A stretch of DNA of 64,000 bases from an uncultured Clostridia bacterium (GCA_947589045.1 CANQBQ010000005.1:21358-85357), one strand, 5' to 3'; positions 17,206 to 26,454 are shown, counted from the first letter of the stretch. Program-made: numbers and translations. Notes: generated by a model not told the origin, from the sequence alone.

Positions 17206-19770
17206 TTATTTATATGCTTTTATCAACAGTCCCTCGAGTTCGGAAACGAGCGGAAGTCTGGGATTTGCCGTGGTACACTGGTCTCCGAACGCCTTATCCG
17301 CAAGGTCGGCAACCTTCGACATATACTCCTTTTCGTCTATGCCGCACTCGCTGATGGTCGCGGGAATATGAAGCTCTTTTATAAGGCCGCGCACCGCCTT
17401 GACAAGAGATTTTACGCCCTCCTCGTCGGTCTTTGCGGGAAGTCCGACCGTGCGCGCTATTTCCGCATATTTTTTATCCGCTATAAACGTCTCGTATTTC
17501 GGGAATGACACAAACTTGGTCGGCTTCTGCGCGTTATATTCTATAACATGGGGGAGCAAAATTGCGTTTGCGCGTCCGTGCGGGATATGGAACTCGCCGC
17601 CGAGCTTGTGCGCGAGCGAGTGATTTATGCCGAGGAACGCGTTTGTAAACGCCATACCAGCCATACAGCTTGCGTTGTGCATCTTCTCTCTCGCGAGCTT
17701 ATCTCCGTTATACGATTTAATAAGGTACTCAAACACTATCTGAATTGCCTTCATTGCGAGCGCGTCGGTATAGTCGGACGCGAACACCGAAACATACGCC
17801 TCTATCGCGTGGGTCAAAACGTCCATACCCGTATCCGCTGTAATCGACGCGGGAACGGTATAGACATACTGCGGGTCGATTATGGCGACGTCGGGAGTTA
17901 GCTCATAGTCGGCGAGCGGGTACTTCATATTTATTTCCTTGTCCGAAATAACCGAGAAAGACGTTACCTCGCTGCCCGTTCCGCTCGTGGTCGGGATTGC
18001 GACCATCTTGGTCTTTCTGCCGAGCTTCGGGAATTTATACGACCTCTTTCTGATGTCCATAAACTTAATCGCCATACTCTGGAAGTCGGAGTCGGGGTAC
18101 TCGTAAAAGAGCTGCATACCCTTTGCCGCGTCTATCGCGCTGCCGCCGCCGAGCGCGATTATTACATCGGGGCGGAACGTGTCCATAGCCTCCTTGCCCT
18201 TCATAATAGTCGCGAGCGAGGGGTCGGGCTCAACGTCGGAGAATATCTCGCAATGAACGTGGTCGGGGCGTTTTCTGAGATAATACAGCACCTTGTCCAC
18301 ATATCCGAGCTTTACCATAGACCGGTCGGTAACTATAAACGCGCGGCTTATATCCGGCATTTTTTCAAGATACTGCGTCGAGTCCGCCTCGAAATAAATT
18401 TTGTCCGGAATTTTGAACCACTGCATATTAACTCTCCTTTTTGCCACTCTTTTTACATTTATAAGATTGGACGTAGACACGTTCTGCGTCGTGGAATTGT
18501 TGCCGTAGCTTCCGCAGCCGAGCGTGAGCGACGGCATATTCGTATTGTAAATGTCGCCTATCGCGCCGTGCGTCGACGGCGAATTTACGATAAGTCTGCC
18601 CGCCTTGAGCGTCTTTGAGAACCTGTCCACAACCTTGTCGTCCTCGGTGTGTACCGCCGCAGAGTGACCGAGACCGCCAAATTCGAGCATCTCCTCGGCT
18701 ATCTTCAATCCCTCGTCGGTGCTGTCTACCACATAGTACGCGAGCACGGGGCTGAGCTTCTCGTGCGAAAGGGGATATTTAAGTCCCACGCCGCCGAGCG
18801 GCACCATAAGGATTTTAGTATCTTCGGGAACGTCAATTCCCGCAAGCTCCGCTATCTTGACCGCCGACTGTCCCACAACATTCGGACGTATAGCCGTCTT
18901 TTCGGGGTCATACATAACCTTTTCGAGCTTTTTGCGCTCAGCGTCGTTTACATAGTAACAGCCGTTCTCCTTGGTGAACTTCTCAAACTCCCCGGAGATT
19001 TCCCTGTCCACTATCGCCGCCTGCTCCGACGCGCAAATCATACCGTTGTCAAACGTCTTTGAGAGAATAAGGTCTGTCGCCGCGCGCTTTACGTTCGCGG
19101 TCTTTTCGATATAGCAGGGTACGTTTCCCGCTCCCACGCCGAGCGCGGGCTTTCCTGCGCTGTACGCCGCCTTTACCATTCCGGGACCGCCGGTCGCAAG
19201 AATTAACGCGACTCCGGGGTGGTTCATAAGCGCGTTGGTTGCCTCAACCGAAGGCTCGTCTATCCACTGTATGCAGTTCTTCGGCGCACCCGCCTCGACA
19301 GCCGCCTTCAAAAGCACCTTTGCCGCCTCAACGCTGCACTTTTGAGCGTTGGGGTGGAAGCCGAATATAATCGGGTTTCTCGCCTTTATTGAGATTATGG
19401 ACTTAAACATAGCCGTAGATGTGGGGTTTGTAACCGGAGTTACGCCGCATACCACGCCCACAGGCTCGGCAATCATCTCATAGTCCTCGTAATCGTTCTC
19501 CGAAATAACGCCTACCGTCTTTTCGGCTTTGATGCTGTGGTAAATATATTCGGTAGCAAATATGTTCTTCGTCATCTTGTCCTCGTAAACGCCGCGTCCC
19601 GTTTCCTCGACCGCCATCTTCGCAAGACGCATATGCTCCGCCTGACCCGCAAGAGCCATCGCCTTCACTATGTTGTCTACCTGCTCCTGGTTGAGCTCCA
19701 TAAACTCGCGCAGAGCCTCCTGCCCCTTTTCAACCAGCTCGTCAATCATTTTCTGAACAGACTTTGCCAT
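17206..19770 (-). CDS. adhE: Bifunctional acetaldehyde-CoA/alcohol dehydrogenase
   Basis: At 854 residues it is the normal length for AdhE. The N-terminal half (to about 440) is a CoA-acylating aldehyde dehydrogenase with the catalytic Cys in FDNGMICASEQ. The C-terminal half is an iron-dependent alcohol dehydrogenase with GGGSAIDAAK and the metal-binding HSLAHKLGGEFHIPHG stretch. It converts acetyl-CoA through acetaldehyde to ethanol, reoxidising two NADH, and such enzymes form spirosome filaments in the cytosol. The ATG follows GAGGAAAAT. A perfect consensus promoter and a perfect Rex operator lie just upstream, so it should be induced when NADH/NAD is high. It is monocistronic. Confidence 0.97.
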   Translation of the reverse strand: MAKSVQKMIDELVEKGQEALREFMELNQEQVDNIVKAMALAGQAEHMRLAKMAVEETGRGVYEDKMTKNIFATEYIYHSIKAEKTVGVISENDYEDYEMIAEPVGVVCGVTPVTNPTSTAMFKSIISIKARNPIIFGFHPNAQKCSVEAAKVLLKAAVEAGAPKNCIQWIDEPSVEATNALMNHPGVALILATGGPGMVKAAYSAGKPALGVGAGNVPCYIEKTANVKRAATDLILSKTFDNGMICASEQAAIVDREISGEFEKFTKENGCYYVNDAERKKLEKVMYDPEKTAIRPNVVGQSAVKIAELAGIDVPEDTKILMVPLGGVGLKYPLSHEKLSPVLAYYVVDSTDEGLKIAEEMLEFGGLGHSAAVHTEDDKVVDRFSKTLKAGRLIVNSPSTHGAIGDIYNTNMPSLTLGCGSYGNNSTTQNVSTSNLINVKRVAKRRVNMQWFKIPDKIYFEADSTQYLEKMPDISRAFIVTDRSMVKLGYVDKVLYYLRKRPDHVHCEIFSDVEPDPSLATIMKGKEAMDTFRPDVIIALGGGSAIDAAKGMQLFYEYPDSDFQSMAIKFMDIRKRSYKFPKLGRKTKMVAIPTTSGTGSEVTSFSVISDKEINMKYPLADYELTPDVAIIDPQYVYTVPASITADTGMDVLTHAIEAYVSVFASDYTDALAMKAIQIVFEYLIKSYNGDKLAREKMHNASCMAGMAFTNAFLGINHSLAHKLGGEFHIPHGRANAILLPHVIEYNAQKPTKFVSFPKYETFIADKKYAEIARTVGLPAKTDEEGVKSLVKAVRGLIKELHIPATISECGIDEKEYMSKVADLADKAFGDQCTTANPRLPLVSELEGLLIKAYK

Positions 19771-19787
19771 AACATTTTCCTCCTTAA

Positions 19788-19815
19788 TTTCCGCCCTCGG
19801 TATTTGCCGAGGGCG
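19788..19815 (-). other. Leader hairpin of adhE
   Basis: CGCCCTCGG...CCGAGGGCG forms a strong stem between the Rex operator and the ribosome-binding site. There is no following T-run, so it is more likely an mRNA-stabilising or translation-modulating hairpin than a terminator. Confidence 0.5.
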
Positions 19816-19816
19816 A

Positions 19817-19834
19817 TTGTTAAAAAATTAACAA
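19817..19834. promoter_or_regulatory. Perfect Rex operator at adhE
   Basis: TTGTTAA-AAAA-TTAACAA is an exact 18-base palindrome matching the known Rex consensus. It lies at about +4 to +21 of the predicted adhE transcript, where bound Rex would block RNA polymerase until NADH releases it. Confidence 0.85.
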
Positions 19835-19844
19835 CTTTAGTGTT

Positions 19845-19873
19845 ATTATACTCCTTTGTTAAAATTTTGTCAA
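19845..19873 (-). promoter_or_regulatory. Perfect consensus promoter of adhE
   Basis: Minus strand TTGACA (19868-19873), 17 bases, TATAAT (19845-19850). Confidence 0.8.
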
Positions 19874-19914
19874 TCCTTGCCGAATAAAAATATTCACAAA
19901 TTGTATTATTTTTA

Positions 19915-19943
19915 TTGAAAATTTTTGTGCTATTGTTTATAAT
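19915..19943 (+). promoter_or_regulatory. Predicted promoter of the DUF4330/Wzy-like pair
   Basis: TTGAAA (19915-19920), 17 bases, TATAAT (19938-19943), pointing away from adhE. Confidence 0.6.
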
Positions 19944-20066
19944 AACATTGATTATAATTTATATTATGTTAAAATTGCGTTTCGGTATGCGGGAAAAGCG
20001 GTGCCGAAGCAATACACGCTCCTCCGACTCGGGTGGGAGCGGCGAGACGGGAGATTTTTGATTTTT

Positions 20067-20486
20067 ATGGAAAAAAAGTTTTTCGGAAGGTTCAACATCA
20101 TAGACATCATACTGTTTTCGATAATAATTGTCGGAGTTATAATTGCCGTCGTGAGGATTTTTTGGGACGGCTCGGGAGGTTATGAGGACGCGGAAATAAC
20201 CGCCGTGTTTGTCGCGGAGGACTTCCGCGACGAGGTTCTGCCGTATCTTCAGAGCGGCGAGGAGCTTATGAACGAGGCGGACAACAGCGTTATCGGGCGC
20301 GTGGTAAGCTCGGAGGTAAGTCCCGACGGAGTGCTTTCGGTCAAATCGTACGCCGAGGGCGCAAAGCTCGAACACGGCATTATGCTCGGAAACACAACAT
20401 ACTTTATCGGCGGCGAGGTGTCGATTATCGCGGGCGACGCGGTATTTGACGCGTATCTGAGCGATATAGAATTGATTATAAAGTAG
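20067..20486 (+). CDS. DUF4330 family membrane-anchored protein
   Basis: 139 residues from the ATG at 20067; an in-frame GTG at 20001 is possible but has no ribosome-binding site. The start MEKKFFGRFNIIDIILFSII, one transmembrane helix and a compact extracytoplasmic beta-rich domain match the DUF4330 family. The molecular role is unknown. In Firmicutes such genes often accompany polysaccharide-assembly genes, and here it is followed eight bases later by an O-antigen-ligase-like membrane protein, so a role in surface glycan assembly is plausible but unproven. Confidence 0.7.
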   Translation: MEKKFFGRFNIIDIILFSIIIVGVIIAVVRIFWDGSGGYEDAEITAVFVAEDFRDEVLPYLQSGEELMNEADNSVIGRVVSSEVSPDGVLSVKSYAEGAKLEHGIMLGNTTYFIGGEVSIIAGDAVFDAYLSDIELIIK

Positions 20487-20494
20487 GTTTTTGC

Positions 20495-21820
20495 GTGAAA
20501 TCGTTTATTGAACTGATATTTGATAGCTTTTCGTTCAGGATATACGAGACCGCGACCAGCGTCTGGAACTATCTGAACGAGATGGTGGTGAGGCTGTGGT
20601 ACCTCAGCGGAACATACAGCTTTTTCAGCACGCCCGTGCGCCGTCTGAGCGAAAAAATCCCCAAAAGTTCAATAAAATATCAGCCCGCTTTTTTGGGTAT
20701 CGCGCTCTGTGTTATGCTTATGATACCGTATTCGCACTGGGCAAACATCTACGCGCTCCCGATTTTCGCCGCGAGCGCTCTGCTTTTCCTGTCGCACAAC
20801 GCCGCGACGCATATGGGCGGCAACTTTGCGACAGCCATATTTACCATGCTGATTGTAATAACGATATGCTCGCTGACGGTTCCTTATCTGGTGCTGCGCC
20901 CGCTCCTTTATCTCGCGCTCGCCATTTCGTTCTTCTTTCTGGTATCGTTCGGTCTGGACAGCGAGGAGGACATATACTCTTTTCTCGCGCCGATTTATCT
21001 GCTCACCGTAGCTCTTTCGGTGATTGCCCTCGTGCAGTCGGTAAACTGCTTCGGGGCGTACGGAATTTCCGCGACTCTCTCGTCGGGCATCGCGTTTTCC
21101 GAGCTTCTTGTGATATTCACTCCGTTTTGCCTTGTGTTCGCAAATATGCAAAAATCCCGCATACGCACCAACATATACGCGGGAGCCGTTATAATTTTGT
21201 CGTTCGCGGCTGTTATGGCGACCGGCTCGGGCGACGGACTCTGGGCTTACGCCGTTTCGATAAGCATATTCATACTCATATCCAACCGCCGCTGGACGCC
21301 GCTCATACTGCTGTTCTTCCCCGCGCTCTGGATCGGCGCGCTGAGGCAGATTTTCGACTTCTGGCAAAATCATCTTCAGAGCAAAAACCTTATTGAAGCA
21401 ATTATGCTCGCGGGGACAAATATCTGGCACAACAGCACCGGCGTTGCGTCAAACGAGTTTATGAGCGCGTACTCGGGCATTTACGGAAGCACCGCGTCTC
21501 ACGCCGCGATTGAAATTCCGCATATGCCGATCCCCGCTTCGTATCTCAAAATACTGACCGAGGCGGGAGCGGTAATATTGTTCGCGTTTTTGTACTATAC
21601 GATACGCCTCGCGCACACCTGCCTTATTGCGATATTCCGCCCGAACGACGACAGAAAAATGCTCTTTGTCGCGGGCTTTTCGGTACTGCTGGCAATCGCG
21701 GTGTCGGGAATTTTCGAGCACACCCTGTTCGAGCCGCGCATACTGATACCGTACTGGTCTATGCTCGGTCTTATCGCGGTCAACAAGAGAATAAAATTGA
21801 ATTTTCAGTTGACAAACTGA
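20495..21820 (+). CDS. O-antigen ligase/Wzy-like polytopic membrane protein
   Basis: 441 residues from a GTG start at 20495; the ribosome-binding site is weak, consistent with coupling to the gene ending at 20486. A short soluble N-terminus is followed by roughly ten transmembrane helices and a long external loop (about residues 310-350), the layout of O-antigen ligases and polymerases that join or polymerise lipid-linked glycans at the outer face of the membrane. Short motifs of the family are weak, so the substrate and even ligase versus polymerase cannot be decided. Confidence 0.65.
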   Translation: MKSFIELIFDSFSFRIYETATSVWNYLNEMVVRLWYLSGTYSFFSTPVRRLSEKIPKSSIKYQPAFLGIALCVMLMIPYSHWANIYALPIFAASALLFLSHNAATHMGGNFATAIFTMLIVITICSLTVPYLVLRPLLYLALAISFFFLVSFGLDSEEDIYSFLAPIYLLTVALSVIALVQSVNCFGAYGISATLSSGIAFSELLVIFTPFCLVFANMQKSRIRTNIYAGAVIILSFAAVMATGSGDGLWAYAVSISIFILISNRRWTPLILLFFPALWIGALRQIFDFWQNHLQSKNLIEAIMLAGTNIWHNSTGVASNEFMSAYSGIYGSTASHAAIEIPHMPIPASYLKILTEAGAVILFAFLYYTIRLAHTCLIAIFRPNDDRKMLFVAGFSVLLAIAVSGIFEHTLFEPRILIPYWSMLGLIAVNKRIKLNFQLTN

Positions 21821-21837
21821 AAAAGCCGTGCTATAAT
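21809..21837 (+). promoter_or_regulatory. Consensus promoter of the tRNA-Thr gene
   Basis: TTGACA (21809-21814), 17 bases, TATAAT (21832-21837). It overlaps the stop codon of the preceding gene and lies about 195 bases before the tRNA. Confidence 0.7.
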
Positions 21838-21853
21838 ATATTGGTGTTCGACG

Positions 21854-22027
21854 GCAACCGAGCGTAAAGCGACGTTTGACCGTTTACGGGCAAACGAGCC
21901 AAAAGCGAGAGTTGCAAAAAACAAAAAACTCGAAAAAAGTCCATAAGACTTTTTTCGATAAGGAGCAACCGAGCGTTAAGCGACGTTTGACCGCTTGCGG
22001 GCAAACGAGCAGACGAGCGAAGGTTGC
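21854..22027 (+). repeat. Two near-identical ~62-bp palindromic elements in the tRNA leader
   Basis: Copies at 21854-21915 and 21965-22027 share GCAACCGAGCG...AAGCGACGTTTGACCG and CGGGCAAACGAG. Each contains an inner CGTTTG/CAAACG hairpin and outer GCAAC/GTTGC arms. Between them lies a perfect 11-base-pair hairpin (21931-21941 with 21947-21957). No gene is credible in this stretch. Confidence 0.75.
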
Positions 22028-22032
22028 GACGT

Positions 22033-22108
22033 GCTACTGTGGCTCAGTCGGTAGAGCAGCGCATTCGTAATGCGCAGGTCGTCGGTTCAAGTCCGACCAG
22101 TAGCTCCA
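22033..22108 (+). tRNA. tRNA-Thr (anticodon CGT)
   Basis: Complete cloverleaf: acceptor GCTACTG/CAGTAGC, D-arm with GGCTCAGTCGGTAGAGC, anticodon stem GCGCA/TGCGC around loop TTCGTAA (anticodon CGT at 22066-22068), T-arm GTCGG/CCGAC with GTTCAAGTC, and encoded CCA. It decodes ACG threonine codons. Confidence 0.97.
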
Positions 22109-22145
22109 AATCCGCCGCGGACAATATGTCTGCGGCGGATTTTTA
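22109..22145 (+). terminator. Terminator after tRNA-Thr
   Basis: AAATCCGCCGC...GCGGCGGATTTTTAT hairpin directly after the CCA end, with a T-run. Confidence 0.9.
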
Positions 22146-22185
22146 TACTTTCAATTATACTATACTTTAACAAAGCCTAATACAA

Positions 22186-22215
22186 TACAAAACGACGACC
22201 CGCACGGGTCGTCGC
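22186..22215 (-). terminator. Terminator after the solute-binding protein gene
   Basis: Stem CGACGACCCG (22193-22202) with CGGGTCGTCG (22205-22214), then TTTTG on the minus strand. Confidence 0.8.
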
Positions 22216-22237
22216 TTTGTATTATTCATATCTCACA

Positions 22238-23506
22238 TTACCGCCCCGCGGCTCTCGTGAGACGGCACTCGTCCATAAGCCGCACGCAGCCCTGCACGTC
22301 TGTCTTTTTGCGAAGCATGGCGTTCAGAGCCTCCGCCACGTCGTCCGCACTGTAACCTACAATTCCGGACACGGCGGTGGAAACCCGCGACTTCTCGGCG
22401 ACAGACGCGGCTACGTCGGTCACCATTTTGGAGCGAATGTTGCTCGTCTCTCCCTTAAAACAGCTCTCGGTGGAAATTCCGTCAAACGCAATATTATAAT
22501 TTTCCTCGGAGGCGCAGAAGGACAGAAAATCGAGCGCTTCGCTAAGGTGCGCGCCGTTTTTGTTCACCATCATCATATTCAGGTTGCCGCCCTCGTATGT
22601 GCCGTCGGGGGCGGTATTTAAAAATACCGGCATAAGCGCAAAGTCGTCCACCGAATACTTGTTTCCTTTCTCAAAGTCGGTGTAAAACCAGGTGTCCCAT
22701 ATAAAAGTCATTACCGCCTCGCCCGAGCTCATCGCAGGACTTATGTCAGACCAGCCCTTATCGAGATAGTCCGAGCCGAACCACCCCTTGTCGGCGGCGT
22801 CCGCTATCCATTGAACCATACTTGTAACCTCGGGAATGTCGGCATAAGAAATTTCGTTGTTGTTCAATCGCTCAAGCAGGGTCGGGTCGTCCGAAAACAG
22901 CGGGTCAAGCCCGAACTGAGCCATCCACGAACAGCCATCCGCAGGCCAGCAAATGGGAGTGTAACCCGTCGCGGAAAGCGCGGCGCACAGAACGTCAAAC
23001 TCCGCCTGATTGGTCGCAGGCTTCAAACCCAGGCTGTCGAGCAGGGTCTTGTTGTAGTAGCAGCCCGAAACCGAGCTCTCCCAGAAAGGCAAGCCCAAAA
23101 GGTTGCCGTCTCGGTCGCGGCAGTAGGAGTCCGCGCCGTCCGTGAGGTCGCTCACCCACTCCTCGTCATTCAAATAATAAAAATTGTTTTCAACGTCAAA
23201 ACGCCTCAAATCCGCGTTGTTAAAGTGCATAAATATATCGGGGGCTTCGCCGCCTGCAAACTTTTCGGATGCCGCATTTTCAAATTCGGCGTCCTCAACT
23301 GCAATAAGCTCCAGCTTGTTGCCGGTAGCCGTTTCGTACTGCTCGAAGATACGGGTCATATAGCTCTTTTTAAGGTCGCTTTCCTTTCCCATAATCGTCA
23401 ATGTCACGCCGTCCGAGCCGTCGCCCGCGTCGGGCGCTATGCCGCAGGACGTCAATAAAAACGCCGCCGCAAGAGCCAAAATTATCAAAGAACTTTTCTT
23501 TCTCAC
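22238..23506 (-). CDS. Extracellular solute-binding lipoprotein (family 1, sugar type)
   Basis: 422 residues with a lipoprotein signal (lipobox LLTSC, Cys at about 21). The protein has the two-lobed fold typical of MalE-like sugar-binding proteins: an early 'FEQYETATGNKLELI' strand-helix and the characteristic GxAAM-like region SSGEAVMTFIWDTWF. The start is a GTG at 23506, overlapping the stop of the hybrid kinase gene by four bases. No permease or ATPase genes of an ABC importer lie nearby, so it may serve as the ligand-sensing partner of the kinase rather than for uptake. The ligand is not predictable; a pectin-derived oligosaccharide would fit the neighbourhood but is conjecture. Confidence 0.85.
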   Translation of the reverse strand: MRKKSSLIILALAAAFLLTSCGIAPDAGDGSDGVTLTIMGKESDLKKSYMTRIFEQYETATGNKLELIAVEDAEFENAASEKFAGGEAPDIFMHFNNADLRRFDVENNFYYLNDEEWVSDLTDGADSYCRDRDGNLLGLPFWESSVSGCYYNKTLLDSLGLKPATNQAEFDVLCAALSATGYTPICWPADGCSWMAQFGLDPLFSDDPTLLERLNNNEISYADIPEVTSMVQWIADAADKGWFGSDYLDKGWSDISPAMSSGEAVMTFIWDTWFYTDFEKGNKYSVDDFALMPVFLNTAPDGTYEGGNLNMMMVNKNGAHLSEALDFLSFCASEENYNIAFDGISTESCFKGETSNIRSKMVTDVAASVAEKSRVSTAVSGIVGYSADDVAEALNAMLRKKTDVQGCVRLMDECRLTRAAGR

Positions 23507-26454
23507 TTTCCGTCACCTCCGTCTGTGCTTTTGCCGTCTCGTTTTACGAGCCGTCCGACCAGCTCCTTTACCGCTTCCATATCAATGGGCTTCGCAAGAT
23601 GTCCGTCCATACCCGCGTCCATAGCCTCGCGAACGTCCTCTGCAAAGGTGTTCGCCGTCATAGCCGCAATCGGTATAGTCAAAGCCTGCGGGTGAGCGGA
23701 CGCGCGTATCCTTCTTGTCGCGTCGTAGCCGTTCATAATCGGCATCTGTACGTCCATAAGTATCATATCGTAATGCCCGCTTTCCGATTTTTCAAACATT
23801 TCGGCGGCTTCTTGTCCGTTGCCCGCGACCTCGCACCGCGCGCCCTCCATACTCAGCAGTTCGGTGAGTATCTCAATGTTAAGCTCGTTGTCCTCAGCCA
23901 CGAGAAACAGCAGTCCGTCCAGCACGCTCGTCTTTTCTCCGCCGGTCTCCGCTCCGGTCTCATCCGAGAACAGAGGCTCCAGCGTCTGCCTGAACGAGGA
24001 CACGAAGAACGGCTTGGACATAAACGCGTTGATACCCGCCTGATGCGCGTCTGCTTCGATGTCGCTCCAATCGTAAGAGGTCAGCACCAAAATCGGAACG
24101 TCTCCTCCCACGCGTTCGCGTATTTCGCGCGCAGTCTCAACTCCGTCCTTTTCGGGCATCTTCCAATCCAGCAAAATCACATCATAGTCCTCTCCGCGGC
24201 CGTGCGCCGAAACAGCTTCCTCCACCGCGGCGTCTCCGTCGGTCACATACGATACCTCCACGCCCTCAGGGCGCATAAGCTCTTTTATATTGAGGCATAT
24301 TTCCTCTTCATCGTCCGCGGCAAGCACACGCTTGATTTTGCCGTCGAACCACGCCTCAACGTCCTCCTGCTCGGGCAGAGCAAAGGACATCTCCACGGTA
24401 AAGGTGCTTCCCTCGCCGAGCTTGCTTTCTACCAAAATCACGCCGCCCATAAGGTCTACCAGATTTTTTGTTATCGCCATACCCAAACCGGTGCCCTGAA
24501 TTTTGTCGGCCGCCGGGCCTTCCTCTCTGCTGAACGGCGCAAAAATATTTTGCAAAAACTCCTCGCTCATTCCGATGCCGTTGTCACGCACCGCAAACCT
24601 CAGCTTAACGCTCTGCGGCTCATCGCTCGGAAGCTCGCTGACGATAAACTCTATTTTTCCGCCGTCGGGCGTATATTTTATCGCGTTTGACAAAATGTTT
24701 ATCAAAATCTGGTTGAGACGCAGCTTGTCGCCTATTATCTGTTCGGGGAACGCACCGCGCACCAGGATTTTAAGCTCCTGATTTTTCGCCTTCGCCTGCG
24801 CCCTCAGTATTATATTAAGCTCGTCAATCAGCTTCGGTATGCTGAAACAATCTAAATTCAACGACGTCTTGCCGCTCTCAATCTTGCTCATATCCAAAAC
24901 GTCGTTGATAAGGCTCAGCAAATGGTGGCTTGATGCCGTTATCTTGCGGGTGTACTCCCTGACCCTCTCAGCGTCCTCCGCATCCTTTTCAAGAAGCACC
25001 GCAAAGCCCACTATGGCGTTCATCGGTGTGCGTATGTCGTGCGACATACTCGACAGGAACTTGCTCTTTGCCTCGTTCGCGCTTTTCGCCGACTCGAGAG
25101 CCTCCTGAAGCTGTTTGTTCATAAGCTGTTCGTGGGTGCGATCGGACATAACGACGATATATTTTTTAACGTCGCGTATGCTCATATGATATATCGTCAT
25201 TTTGTACCAACGCCGCTCGTCGGTGTTTTGATGCACATATTCACATTCCCAGCTTCGGTTGCCGTTAAGCGGGATAGTCTCCAGCTCCTCCTTCGGAATA
25301 ACAATGTTGTCGCTGAGCGCACACTTTTCCATAACTCTTATGTTTTCGCGCACGTCCCGCTCGGGAATACCCAGCAGACGTTCTATGTTGGGGCTGACGT
25401 AATCCACGTTTATATCCTTGGAATTAAGCATTATAAAAATATCGTTTACACTGTTTGACAAAACATCAAACATACGCTCTCTGTATCTGAGCTCGGTTAT
25501 GCTCCTGCGAGACTGCTTGCGTCCCCTTAAAATTATGAGCGTGATAATCACTGCGCCTATTATAAGAAAAATCACAAAAAGCGCGTTAAGCGTGGTTCTT
25601 TGCACCGACAAAAAGCCCGCGCTCACAACATTTTGAGGCACCGCGCCGAGCAAAATATAATCCCGGTAGCCGACGGGCTGATATATGATAAAGCTGCTCA
25701 CCCCGCCGATTTTGCACTGCAAAAGTCCCGACGTGCCGCTCTGCCAGTCGCTTTGAATTTTTTCAAGACCCTCGTCTCCCAAATCGGAAGCGGCTTTCAG
25801 ATACGCGAGATAATCGCTGAACACATTACCGCCGTTCTGAGCGGAGAGCAGTATGCTTCCGTCACTGCGTATGACAAAGCAATTCGCCTTGCCCGAAAAA
25901 GCGTCCGCATTCAGAGCCTTTACCATATCCGCGTTTGTATAGCTCACCGCGAGCGCGTCGTAGTCAAAGCCCTTATATCTTCCCGGAGTGACGGGAATTG
26001 CAAAGACGGTTATATCCTGCCCCGCCGCCGTGGTCCTCGAAGCCATAACCGGCTCTCCGCGCTGAACCAGGTCTCCCTTAGCCGCGCCGAGCGCCATATT
26101 CGCATAGACTCCCTCAGATGTCATACAGGCGGCACCGCTTTGGGAGAGAAAATAAAACTCCGAAAATCCCCAGTACTCCCTCTCGTCGGCGATAAACTTC
26201 GATATTTCTTCGCTCCCCGAGTCTCCGACAAGGTAGAAATATTCGCCCCAGTCGTTCAAAAGCCCCAGGTTTCTCTCGAAAAACGCGCCGAACGAGCGGT
26301 TGACCTGACCGTATATCTCCTCCAGATGGTCGGCACTGTCCTCATAAATACGGTTTGAGATAAAATCAAAATAAACGACCCCAATCAAAACGACCGAAGC
26401 CGCGACCGCGCACATCACTATAATAAATAACAGTTTGCCGAACCATTTTCTCAT
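23503..26454 (-). CDS. Hybrid sensor histidine kinase with two receiver domains
   Basis: 983-residue membrane sensor. TM helix about 5-27, extracellular Cache-like sensor about 30-285, TM about 290-312, PAS about 330-440, HisKA with SSMSHDIRTPMNAI (His near 471), and HATPase with INILSNAIKYT, DNGIGMSEEF and GTGLGMAI. Two receiver domains follow (about 712-835 and 850-970), each with its phospho-acceptor Asp (LLDWKMPEKDG; LMDVQMPIMNG) and conserved Lys-Pro. There is no DNA-binding output domain and no response regulator next to it, so the output partner is elsewhere. The downstream solute-binding lipoprotein is translationally coupled by a GTGA overlap, pointing to a binding protein that presents a ligand to this kinase. 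The gap 26455-26600 upstream is AT-rich, with only a weak -10. Confidence 0.93.
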   Translation of the reverse strand: MRKWFGKLLFIIVMCAVAASVVLIGVVYFDFISNRIYEDSADHLEEIYGQVNRSFGAFFERNLGLLNDWGEYFYLVGDSGSEEISKFIADEREYWGFSEFYFLSQSGAACMTSEGVYANMALGAAKGDLVQRGEPVMASRTTAAGQDITVFAIPVTPGRYKGFDYDALAVSYTNADMVKALNADAFSGKANCFVIRSDGSILLSAQNGGNVFSDYLAYLKAASDLGDEGLEKIQSDWQSGTSGLLQCKIGGVSSFIIYQPVGYRDYILLGAVPQNVVSAGFLSVQRTTLNALFVIFLIIGAVIITLIILRGRKQSRRSITELRYRERMFDVLSNSVNDIFIMLNSKDINVDYVSPNIERLLGIPERDVRENIRVMEKCALSDNIVIPKEELETIPLNGNRSWECEYVHQNTDERRWYKMTIYHMSIRDVKKYIVVMSDRTHEQLMNKQLQEALESAKSANEAKSKFLSSMSHDIRTPMNAIVGFAVLLEKDAEDAERVREYTRKITASSHHLLSLINDVLDMSKIESGKTSLNLDCFSIPKLIDELNIILRAQAKAKNQELKILVRGAFPEQIIGDKLRLNQILINILSNAIKYTPDGGKIEFIVSELPSDEPQSVKLRFAVRDNGIGMSEEFLQNIFAPFSREEGPAADKIQGTGLGMAITKNLVDLMGGVILVESKLGEGSTFTVEMSFALPEQEDVEAWFDGKIKRVLAADDEEEICLNIKELMRPEGVEVSYVTDGDAAVEEAVSAHGRGEDYDVILLDWKMPEKDGVETAREIRERVGGDVPILVLTSYDWSDIEADAHQAGINAFMSKPFFVSSFRQTLEPLFSDETGAETGGEKTSVLDGLLFLVAEDNELNIEILTELLSMEGARCEVAGNGQEAAEMFEKSESGHYDMILMDVQMPIMNGYDATRRIRASAHPQALTIPIAAMTANTFAEDVREAMDAGMDGHLAKPIDMEAVKELVGRLVKRDGKSTDGGDGK

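Noticed and set aside
20001..20066. Upstream GTG start for the DUF4330 protein.
   Set aside because: The extra 22 residues are hydrophilic and unlike the family; the ATG at 20067 gives the standard N-terminus.
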